NCBI GenBank assembly: GCA_018303945.1
Contig: JAGVXD010000009.1
Coordinates: 1-32,490, forward strand
From: Candidatus Pacearchaeota archaeon
GTDB lineage: Archaea; Nanobdellota; Nanobdellia; Pacearchaeales; GW2011-AR1
Length of the DNA stretch: 32,490 nucleotides
Direction: 5' to 3'
Both the position numbers and the translations under genes were made by a program. The notes beneath the pieces are model-generated. The model worked only from the letters and a program-made list of their open reading frames with translations, did not search any database and had not been told where the DNA came from. Positions 1 to 6,210 of the stretch are shown in pieces (position 1 is the first letter of the stretch; each line of letters starts with the position of its first letter).

Positions 1-6
1 CATGAA

Positions 7-393
7 ATGGCACTTGATTTTTATAATCAATTACCTAAAGAATTACAAGACTTTGAGAGATTGCCTGCGGTTGTTGTAGGTTATGGATTGAAAAACTTTG
101 ATGGGGGAAATTATAGCCTAGGTCTAATAATGAATGATGGTACTCAAGTAAGGCCTGCAAAGATTCTAGCAGGAAGAAGTGGTAAATTTTCAGATGCAGA
201 CGTCTCTTTAGAAACAGGGTTGCCTTCCAGATTAACTGACGGTAATAGAACTCTTTATACTGCTACCAAAAACGTTTCATCATTAGATAATCTTGGACTT
301 TCGGGGTTGTTCCTCAACAGGAACCTCAATATCAACTCGAGCAGCGGTGATTTGGCTAACTCGATTGAGGCTGGTCGGGTAGTTCTTTTTTAA
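7..393 (+). CDS. Hypothetical protein with DGR-like variable C-terminus, possibly 5'-truncated
   Basis: I recognise no conserved family. The 128 residues look soluble, with no membrane segment or signal peptide. The reading frame is open to the window edge (codons for H-E precede the Met), so the true start may lie upstream. The last 32 codons (298-390) are richer in G+C than the rest and rich in AAC, AAT, AGC and other pyrimidine-ending codons. They encode an Asn/Ser-rich run ending in GRVVLF, as seen at the ends of variable regions of diversity-generating retroelement (DGR) targets. The stop follows immediately in a six-T run, and another frame continues with protein-like sequence to 503, so the gene is probably frameshifted. 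The DGR reading is inference, because no reverse transcriptase or template repeat is visible here. Confidence 0.6.
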   Translation: MALDFYNQLPKELQDFERLPAVVVGYGLKNFDGGNYSLGLIMNDGTQVRPAKILAGRSGKFSDADVSLETGLPSRLTDGNRTLYTATKNVSSLDNLGLSGLFLNRNLNINSSSGDLANSIEAGRVVLF

Positions 394-405
394 GTGGCGA
401 AGCCA
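298..405 (+). other. Candidate DGR variable region 1 with trailing hairpin
   Basis: Codons 298-390 contain aac, aac, aat, atc, aac, agc, agc, gat, gct, aac and att, the pattern expected when AAY codons of a template are altered at their adenines. Just after the block lies an inverted repeat, TGGC-gaa-GCCA (395-405). In the Bordetella phage DGR a hairpin just downstream of the variable region promotes retrohoming. The stem here is only 4 bp, so the hairpin alone is weak evidence; its value lies in matching the arrangement at 9451-9465. Confidence 0.4.
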
Positions 406-503
406 ACGCAAAGATTTTGCAAGAATATATTGCAAGACAAAAATACAAATATCAATTGAGTCTTAAAGAAATTAAATCTCTTGCTCAAAAAAATTCTCAA
501 TGA
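393..503 (+). pseudogene. Out-of-frame continuation of the 7-393 gene
   Basis: From 393 the frame one base behind the gene reads 36 codons to a TGA at 501-503. It gives an Ala/Lys/Glu-rich, helix-like tail beginning SGEANAK and ending LAQKNSQ. One extra T (or two fewer) in the T run at 386-391 would join it to the upstream protein after GRVVLF. It could be a real frameshift, a homopolymer error or ribosomal slippage; the sequence alone does not decide. Confidence 0.4.
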
Positions 504-525
504 AGAGATAGAGAAGGAATAATTG

Positions 526-2079
526 TTAAGGCTTAAACTCCTTCGTTTCGGTGAAATTGCCCAAAGAGGGAGATTTCTTCTTTTCTTCAAGTTCGTCCTT
601 AATTGAATGGATTGTTTTATACATTTTTCTTTCACGGGCGGCGGAGGCGTAATGATGGATTTCATCGCGTGTGTCTTTGGTAATGAGGATGATGAGTTTG
701 CCTGGGGAAAGGCGGGCTGTTCTTCCGGCACGCTGAATTGTGCGAATGGCAGAAGGTATTGGCTCATAGAATATTACTGCGTTGACTTCAGGAATATCCA
801 ATCCTTCTTCTGCTATTGAGGTGGCAATGAGAACATTTATCTCTCCTGATTTGAATTTCTCTATAATCTGCTTTTGTTCTTTTTGTGAGAGACCGGTGTC
901 TTTTTTCTTTGCCTGACCGACGAAGATTGCAGATTTTATGGGGGTGATTTGAGATAGACGGCGGGAGATTACAGAGGCCGTGTCGCGGAATTGGGTAAAT
1001 ACAATTATTTTTGCTTGAGGATTAATTGAGAATTCATTTTCTGCAAGCTCTGCAAGCTCTTCTATTTTCGGATGCTCTACTTTTTTTGTTAAAAGATAGT
1101 TAAGGGAGATACGGGCAGCGTTGAATTCAGGAAGGAGAACAAGTGATTGCACTGCCTTGCTTTTTTTTTCATATGCCTGCTTAATCAACGAGTTAAAATA
1201 CTCATTCAAGCCAGATAGTGTTTGAGTTTCTAAAAGCTCAAGAGCATGGGAAATTTTTATTGCTTGTGCAGTAAGAGACATACCATGCATTGCTGCAAAG
1301 TTACGTCTTGAAACCTGCATTGCCAAACGGGCTTGGAGTTTTAAGAGAGTTATTTTGTTTGCAGGGCCTACAAGATAATTTTTGCTTTTTAATATACTTA
1401 CTTTAGAGTCCCATATTCTTTTTAGAAGGACTCTGATTTCAATAAATTCCTGCGGGAAAGGAACTTCAACTTTTTTAAATTCAAGCTCCTGCAAGTATTC
1501 TTTCACGTCTTCTGAATGTCTTGTGCGAATCTCTATTTCTTCAATGTTTAAATGCATGCAAATCTGCTTGACTATTTCGGGGTCGGAGCCGGGAGAGGCA
1601 GTGAGACCAAGAATTCTTTCATTGAGTGCCTGCTTTTTGTAGAATTCAACTACAGTAGTATAATCATAGTTTTTTAAGCACCGGTGTGCTTCATCTATTA
1701 TAAGAAGAGAGACTTCATGGGAGTCATAGCGGTATTTTTCCAAGTCATTTGCCACGCATTGAGGCGTTGAGAAGATTACTTCTGCAGTCTGCCATATTTC
1801 CTGCCTTTTTTCTGCAGGCACTTCTCCAGTAAATAACTGAAGGTCTGCAAAAAGTTCAGGAAGGTATTTTGTGAAGTATGCATAATGCTGTTCGGCTAAA
1901 GGGCGGGTGGGTGCAAGAAAAAGGATTTTGCTTCCAGGATGCTTTTTCAAGCGCTCAATTGCAAGAAGAAGAGCTATGAGTGTCTTTCCAAGACCGGTTG
2001 GAAGCACAACTAAAGTATTGCGATTTTTAGCCGTCTCAAATATTTTTTGTTGATAATCTCTAGGTGTTATTGATATCAT
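526..2079 (-). CDS. Hef-like superfamily 2 DEAH helicase without nuclease domain
   Basis: ATP-dependent DNA helicase/translocase of the Hef/FANCM/Mph1 group, which acts on forks and branched DNA. About 517 residues. Visible motifs: Q-motif-like start RDYQQ, Walker A PTGLGKT (about residues 27-33), DEAH (about 129-132), motif III LTASPG, and in the second RecA-like domain IVFTQFR, TSIAEEGLD and the arginine-finger motif QRAGRTAR. A helical insert sits between the two lobes, as in Hef. Euryarchaeal Hef carries an extra XPF-type nuclease and HhH domain (about 740-780 residues); here the protein ends soon after the helicase core. The start is ATG at 2079, because a TATA-like TTTAAA box on this strand (about 2101-2109) is centred 26 nt upstream; a TTG directly before it is less likely. 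The fork-repair role is inferred from the family. Confidence 0.85.
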   Translation of the reverse strand: MISITPRDYQQKIFETAKNRNTLVVLPTGLGKTLIALLLAIERLKKHPGSKILFLAPTRPLAEQHYAYFTKYLPELFADLQLFTGEVPAEKRQEIWQTAEVIFSTPQCVANDLEKYRYDSHEVSLLIIDEAHRCLKNYDYTTVVEFYKKQALNERILGLTASPGSDPEIVKQICMHLNIEEIEIRTRHSEDVKEYLQELEFKKVEVPFPQEFIEIRVLLKRIWDSKVSILKSKNYLVGPANKITLLKLQARLAMQVSRRNFAAMHGMSLTAQAIKISHALELLETQTLSGLNEYFNSLIKQAYEKKSKAVQSLVLLPEFNAARISLNYLLTKKVEHPKIEELAELAENEFSINPQAKIIVFTQFRDTASVISRRLSQITPIKSAIFVGQAKKKDTGLSQKEQKQIIEKFKSGEINVLIATSIAEEGLDIPEVNAVIFYEPIPSAIRTIQRAGRTARLSPGKLIILITKDTRDEIHHYASAARERKMYKTIHSIKDELEEKKKSPSLGNFTETKEFKP

Positions 2080-2145
2080 CAAGGAATAAGCAATTTAGGG
2101 AGTTTAAAGTTATTTGTCTTTTTAAACTATAATGAAGACATAAAT

Positions 2146-2273
2146 ACAGAGAACTACGTAGGTTATAGCCTACTTTGTACGCAGTCATCAAGAACATAGG
2201 GTTCTTGAGGTCTCTGTCTGGATAACTGCCACTCCGTGAGCTATAAATAATGCAGTTATTCATAATTGAACAG
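2146..2273 (+). repeat. Modular palindromic element, copy A
   Basis: Intergenic element matching 11989-12110 and 22264-22343. Module 1 is closed by ACAGAGA (2146-2152) with TCTCTGT (2211-2217). It encloses a stem-loop ACTaCGTA/TACGcAGT around GTAGG..CCTAC and a hairpin CAAGAAC-atagg-GTTCTTG (2189-2207). Module 2 is a long hairpin, GATAACTGC (2221-2229) with GCAGTTATt (2252-2260), ending in the tail aattgaaca. It lies between two minus-strand genes, so it may be a mobile palindromic repeat or a structured leader RNA. The strand given is only the orientation in which all copies match. Confidence 0.85.
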
Positions 2274-2284
2274 TTATGCTTTGA

Positions 2285-2923
2285 CTATAGAAAAATTGCA
2301 TAGGACGTGAATATTGCGGTTATAAGAGCAAGGGTTGTCCAGAGAACGCGCGAGCCCATGAATATTTGCATACCATCAAGTTTTGAGTAGGGAATTAGAT
2401 TTACAAAAGCGTAATAAGCTGCAATTTTGGAGAGCGGTTCCCAGCCTATAGGAAGGAAGTAAATTACCAGAGAGACAAGGAGAGCGCCAATTATTCCAGC
2501 GGCACCAATTATTGAGTTGTGCCAGTCTGTAAGCATGGTATAGCTATAGTATCCGAATCTTTTTGCGGAGCGAGTTTTCAGAGCCGTTGCTTCATAAGTT
2601 ATCAGAGAAGGAAATTTTATTCGGCCAAGAGATATTACGGATAAGAATAGGGGGAGTGCAACTCCTGCTGGGAAATCAGTTTTTAGATAACGGTGAGCAG
2701 CAAATCCCCATCTTGAAATTCCCCAAAGTCTGTGCTCTACTCCACAGTCAAGCCCATACGCCATCAATTTTCTTGCATAAACCACAACAAATATCAGTAT
2801 TAGGGAGAAAAGAAATGCTTGAGCCAGATTTATCCATGATTGATTTAATATAGAGTCAAAGCCGGCAATAACACTAAGAATAATGACTGCGGCAAGAAGG
2901 TGCACTGTTTCTGAAAGGTTCAT
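2285..2923 (-). CDS. Polytopic membrane protein, M50 (site-2 protease)-like, catalysis doubtful
   Basis: About 212 residues with roughly six hydrophobic segments. Near the C-terminus, NLIPYSKLDG resembles the NPxxxxDG motif of site-2 protease (M50) family membrane metalloproteases, in which the Asp binds zinc. I do not see the HExxH zinc motif that should precede it, so this may be a non-catalytic M50-like protein or an unrelated membrane protein. I prefer the Met at 2923 (MNLSETV) to the one at 2938, because the TATA box (about 2944-2952) is centred 25 nt from 2923 and only about 10 nt from 2938. It is divergent from the PRC-barrel gene. Function unknown. Confidence 0.7.
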   Translation of the reverse strand: MNLSETVHLLAAVIILSVIAGFDSILNQSWINLAQAFLFSLILIFVVVYARKLMAYGLDCGVEHRLWGISRWGFAAHRYLKTDFPAGVALPLFLSVISLGRIKFPSLITYEATALKTRSAKRFGYYSYTMLTDWHNSIIGAAGIIGALLVSLVIYFLPIGWEPLSKIAAYYAFVNLIPYSKLDGMQIFMGSRVLWTTLALITAIFTSYAIFL

Positions 2924-3034
2924 ACAGGGTAATTGCATAGCTGTTATATAAAGATTATGATGTATTTCATATTTGGGAGAATATATGCTTTTGACAAACG
3001 TAAAGTATAAATAGGGATGCTTCTAGAATCTGAT

Positions 3035-3337
3035 ATGTTACGCATTAAAAAAATAAGTGAAGTTTTGGGAAAACACGTATATACTTCAGATGGAGATTAC
3101 TTTGGACAAATTGAAGAAGTAAGCTTAGTAGACAATAAGATAGAAGGATGGAGAATAAAAGTTGGACCCGGATTAATGGGTGTTCTCGGAGGGGCAAGAG
3201 GAGTTATAATTCCACATCAATTTGTAAAAGCAATCGGAGACGTATTTCTAATCAATAAAGGTTCTTTGCCAAGCAGAGATGAAAGCTTAAATATGCCTGC
3301 AGAAGGTGTCGGTGCTTCAGCAGATGAATTGATGTAA
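3035..3337 (+). CDS. PRC-barrel domain protein
   Basis: A small beta-barrel protein of about 100 residues. The N-terminal 75 residues (MLRIKKISEVLGKHVYTSDG, then G-x-I-E and the IIPHQFVKAIGDVFLI strand) match the archaeal PRC-barrel family, first described in photosynthetic reaction centre H subunits and RimM. Archaeal single-domain versions are common and have been linked to RNA handling or cell division, but no function can be read here. The start is 3035 because the TATA box (about 3004-3014) is centred 26 nt upstream, giving a leaderless transcript; an in-frame ATG at 3017 is too close to the TATA. The last 20 residues are a loose acidic tail. Confidence 0.85.
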   Translation: MLRIKKISEVLGKHVYTSDGDYFGQIEEVSLVDNKIEGWRIKVGPGLMGVLGGARGVIIPHQFVKAIGDVFLINKGSLPSRDESLNMPAEGVGASADELM

Positions 3338-3543
3338 GTTTCTAATGTTTAAGAAAATCATATCATGAATAGAGTGGTAAATATAATTGTCAGTATATAA
3401 AATATAAAGGTTTAGCTTTTTTAGGTGTTATATGTCTCATTTCCGGAAAAAAAGAACTTACAAAAGATTTATCAAATTCTTCAAGGGAGCAAATATTATG
3501 GGCAGAGCAGAATATTTAAATAGATACAAGATTGTAGAAAGGT

Positions 3544-4053
3544 ATGGCAGCTTCAACTATATTTTCTACTCCACTGGGACAGGTGGCTTTGGTCTTTGTT
3601 TTAGTCTTTACAGTTACATTTGCAGTATTGCAGAAATCAAAAATCTTTGGCGATGGCAAAAGACAGATAGATGCACTCGTTGCTCTGGCAGTCGGGCTCA
3701 TCGCTATATCTGTAGGATATGCGATTAATGTGATAAGCAACTTGATTCCTTTTCTCGCAGTCAGCCTGATAATAATAGTTGTTTTTCTAGTTCTTGTAGG
3801 AGCGTTCTACAAGGAAGGAGACTTCAAGCTTTCTTCAGGTGTTAGAATTGCTTTTGGAATTGCAGTCTTTGTAGCTTTAGTTATAGCGGTACTTTATTTC
3901 ACAGGAGCATGGGATTATCTTTATAGTTTAGCCCTAGGTGAGAATAGCTCAGCCATTTTAACAAATACAATAATAATAGTTGTTGTTTTGGCTGCAGTTG
4001 CCGCAGTAATATTCGGCGGCGGCAAGAAAGACAAGAAGGAAGATAAATCTTAA
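3544..4053 (+). CDS. Four-to-five-helix membrane protein, paralogous trio member 1
   Basis: 169 residues, almost all hydrophobic, with about five membrane segments and a basic/acidic C-terminal tail (GGGKKDKKEDKS) likely in the cytoplasm. It shares with its two downstream neighbours an F-A-V-L-x-K-[SA]-K-I-F-type turn between helices 1 and 2, followed by an ALAVGLIAISVGY-like helix 2, so the three look like duplicates. TATA-like ATTTAAATAG about 27 nt upstream supports this start. No family function is recognised; its place directly before the pilus ATPase locus suggests a membrane accessory part of that system (inference). Confidence 0.7.
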   Translation: MAASTIFSTPLGQVALVFVLVFTVTFAVLQKSKIFGDGKRQIDALVALAVGLIAISVGYAINVISNLIPFLAVSLIIIVVFLVLVGAFYKEGDFKLSSGVRIAFGIAVFVALVIAVLYFTGAWDYLYSLALGENSSAILTNTIIIVVVLAAVAAVIFGGGKKDKKEDKS

Positions 4054-4089
4054 CGAAACATATTTAAAGAGGTTTGAGATAAAGAGATT

Positions 4090-4617
4090 ATGGCATATGT
4101 AGACGTTTTGCTTTCACAGTGGGAGAGTTATGGGGTGTTTGATTTTATTCTTCCATTTCTGCTTATTTTTGCCATTGTCTTTGGAGTTTTAACTACTACA
4201 AATGTTTTTGGGACAAATAAGGCAGTTCATTTAATCATTGCTTTAGTCGTGGGCATTCTTGCTTTGAGAGTAGGATATGTTCAGGATTTTTTCAGAGAGG
4301 CATTTCCGCGAGTAGGAGTTGCTCTCGCAGTCGTTTTGATTTTCGTGATATTAACTGCAATATTTATTCCTAAGGAGCATATGTCTGGATGGGCAATAGG
4401 ATTCTATTCTTTAGGCGGAGTTGCAGCATTGCTAGTAGTATTCAATACTTTTTCAGAAGTAAGTTTCTTTGGTTCGACATGGTGGACTGATTGGGGAAGC
4501 ATGATAATCGGGGCATTGTTGATAGTCGGAATAATAATTGCTGTTTCTGTGAGCGGTAAAAGCAGCAATTCCAATAAAAAACCAGTAACATTCGGCAAGT
4601 GGCGCGAAGAAGAGTAA
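4090..4617 (+). CDS. Membrane protein, paralogous trio member 2
   Basis: 175 residues with about five predicted membrane helices. After a short amphipathic start comes LPFLLIFAIVFGVL, then a turn TTNVFGTNKAVH and a second helix ending ALRVGYVQ, matching the FG-x-x-K..ALxVGxxAxxVGY pattern of the gene before it. The tail after the last helix is polar and basic. A TATA-like TATTTAAAG (4061-4069) centred 25 nt upstream indicates its own leaderless promoter despite the short gap to the previous gene. Function unknown; placed with the pilus locus by position. Confidence 0.7.
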   Translation: MAYVDVLLSQWESYGVFDFILPFLLIFAIVFGVLTTTNVFGTNKAVHLIIALVVGILALRVGYVQDFFREAFPRVGVALAVVLIFVILTAIFIPKEHMSGWAIGFYSLGGVAALLVVFNTFSEVSFFGSTWWTDWGSMIIGALLIVGIIIAVSVSGKSSNSNKKPVTFGKWREEE

Positions 4618-4626
4618 GGAGTGAAT

Positions 4627-5091
4627 ATGCCTGCAGATTTTTCTATTGTTCAAGCCGCTGTCCCCTTTCTTACTTTTCTCATAACTTTAGTTGTCGTCTT
4701 GGCAATTCTCTTGAAAGCCAAGATTTTTGACGCTTTCATCTTTAACTTTGTACTTGCTCTCGCAATATCACTTATATTTGTCACTTTCATAAATGCCAGA
4801 GAATTTGTCATAAGGGTTGTTCCATTCTTTGCCATTCTGCTAATATGTCTTGTTTTTATACTGGCAGTTATTGGTTTCGTGGGAAAGGACATATCTTTCA
4901 TGACTAAGGGATTTGGAGCGGCTTTTGCCATATTTCTAGCAGTTGGGATGATTATTGCAGCGATTATATCTTTTAAGCCGTTTCAAAATCCATATGCCTC
5001 ACAAATTCTGGAGCCTCAATGGTACGGAGCAATAATAATTCTAGTTATTGCAGGCGCTGCATCGTGGATATTTTTTAAGGTAAAAAAATAA
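4627..5091 (+). CDS. Membrane protein, paralogous trio member 3
   Basis: 154 residues with four to five membrane helices and a short basic end (FKVKK). It has the same fold pattern as the two genes before it: a helix, a LLKAKIFDAF turn, then a long helix. Start chosen at ATG 4627, because AAGGAG (from 4616) lies at Shine-Dalgarno distance and overlaps the alternative GTG at 4621. Translation is probably coupled to the previous gene, whose stop is 9 nt upstream. Its stop codon directly abuts the stop of the convergent coiled-coil gene at 5092. Function unknown. Confidence 0.7.
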   Translation: MPADFSIVQAAVPFLTFLITLVVVLAILLKAKIFDAFIFNFVLALAISLIFVTFINAREFVIRVVPFFAILLICLVFILAVIGFVGKDISFMTKGFGAAFAIFLAVGMIIAAIISFKPFQNPYASQILEPQWYGAIIILVIAGAASWIFFKVKK

Positions 5092-5769
5092 TTACTGGGA
5101 TTCTTGCTGTTGAGGAGATTTTCTTGCTTCAGGCATGAGCGACTTAAAAGATTTTTGAGTTTCGTGCAATTCGTTTTTCACGTCTTCAACTGCAGAAGCA
5201 TAATCACCTACTTTTTGTAGTATGGCGAGCTGGAGGTGATCTATAATCTTTTCTATTCTCTTCAGTCTTTCATCAAGATAGCTTATTTTATTTTCCACAG
5301 TATTTTTTAATTCTATCACTTTATCTATATCGCGCCTAACAGAGTGTATTTTTTCATTCACAATCTGTTCAGCTAATTCAGTAATAACATCTGTGCTCAT
5401 GGAATTTCCAGAATATTGCTGGTATTCTTGATATTGTGGAGGATATCCCTCGTTTACCTGCGAAGTATAATTGTTCTGTTCAGGTACTTGATATTGTCCA
5501 GTCTGCGGTGATTGCTGTGCTGATTGAGCGGGAGATAACATTGAAGGCTCCATACCTGAAATATGGGAAAAAGACTGCGGAGGCCCATGCGGAGAATCTG
5601 AAGCAGGCATTTCAGGAGTGCCGCCAGCCACCGCTTCTCTTATGCGCGATTGTGCCAGAGCTTCCTGAACTTCCTCCGGAGCGTAACCATGGGATTGCAT
5701 CAATTGAGATATGTCTGACTCGCTTCTTCCCTCTCTCTGCATTGTTTTTATCTCCTCTATTATTCCCAT
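5092..5769 (-). CDS. Helical-domain, Pro/Gln linker and coiled-coil protein
   Basis: 225 residues in three parts. Residues 1-43 form a small UBA-like or SHOCT-like helical domain (EEIKTMQREGRSESDISQLM, then YAPEEVQEAL). Residues 45-115 are a disordered Pro/Gln/Ser/Tyr-rich linker. From about 125 to 215 a continuous coiled coil runs through KNTVENKISYLDERLKRIEK. No membrane segment is seen. The 99-residue gene just upstream on the same strand is also a coiled coil, and both are divergent from the pilus ATPase. They could correspond in role to the cytoplasmic coiled-coil ArlCDE proteins of archaella, but I see no direct sequence proof. A Shine-Dalgarno-like AGAGGA precedes the ATG by 4 nt, with a TATA-like box around 5803-5811. 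Confidence 0.65.
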   Translation of the reverse strand: MGIIEEIKTMQREGRSESDISQLMQSHGYAPEEVQEALAQSRIREAVAGGTPEMPASDSPHGPPQSFSHISGMEPSMLSPAQSAQQSPQTGQYQVPEQNNYTSQVNEGYPPQYQEYQQYSGNSMSTDVITELAEQIVNEKIHSVRRDIDKVIELKNTVENKISYLDERLKRIEKIIDHLQLAILQKVGDYASAVEDVKNELHETQKSFKSLMPEARKSPQQQESQ

Positions 5770-5813
5770 ATTTCCTCTATTTATTATGTGGCAATGTCTT
5801 GTAGTTTAAATTT

Positions 5814-6113
5814 CTATGCTTTCCTAAAAAGGTCAAATTGTCTTTGAAGCATCATAAGCTCTTCTTTTCGCGCCGCCTGTGAGCTTTGCTCTACCAAATT
5901 TTGAATTATTTCTTTTATTCTATCCTGCTCCTCTTTCAATGTGAATAGAATTTTCTTTATATCCTGAATATCTTTAAAGGTTTTCTCTTTCTCATCAACA
6001 AGAGTTTTTCCTATAAGCAGAACTCTGTCCTTAAGAATTCTTTGCTTTTCCTCAACATCCCTTATCTTTGTAAGCGGGTCAGGGGCGCTTGTTTCCGCAT
6101 ATTCTTCCGTCAT
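5814..6113 (-). CDS. Short coiled-coil protein beside pilus ATPase
   Basis: 99 residues, highly charged and almost entirely helical; heptads of I/L/V run from about residue 20 to 95 (EEKQRILKDRVLLIGKTLVD, then KKILFTLKEEQDRIKEIIQN). No membrane segment or signal. The TATA-like TTTAAA (about 6132-6142, read on this strand) is centred 24 nt from the ATG, so the transcript is probably leaderless. It is divergent from the ATPase at 6211 and upstream of another coiled-coil gene on the same strand. An accessory role in the pilus machine is inferred only from position. Confidence 0.6.
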   Translation of the reverse strand: MTEEYAETSAPDPLTKIRDVEEKQRILKDRVLLIGKTLVDEKEKTFKDIQDIKKILFTLKEEQDRIKEIIQNLVEQSSQAARKEELMMLQRQFDLFRKA

Positions 6114-6210
6114 GAGTTAGTAAATAGTTAAGAGTTTAAAATTGTTTGGATAGATAAAACCCCCTGCAGGATAGAAACTTATATAAGAGTATGAGATATT
6201 TAGTTGTAAG

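Noticed and set aside
386-392. TTTTTTA as a programmed -1 frameshift heptamer of the viral type
   Set aside because: The heptamer is not in the required phase relative to the zero frame and no clear downstream pseudoknot was seen; simple slippage or an indel is as likely.
2060-2263. Minus-strand frame whose peptide resembles the one from 11917-12132
   Set aside because: The similarity comes from the shared palindromic DNA element. The DNA is conserved as stems, the frames have no promoter at the right distance, and copy C does not keep the frame.
2563-2853. Plus-strand 96-codon frame inside the membrane protein gene
   Set aside because: It is antisense to a frame with clear membrane helices and its own promoter; it shows no domain or start signals.
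3432-3728. Frame of 98 codons with a TATA-like box upstream and a Lys/Arg-rich start
   Set aside because: Its second half is an overlap with the strongly coding membrane gene at 3544 and reads as Cys/Ser-rich shadow sequence. The first half is too short to support alone.
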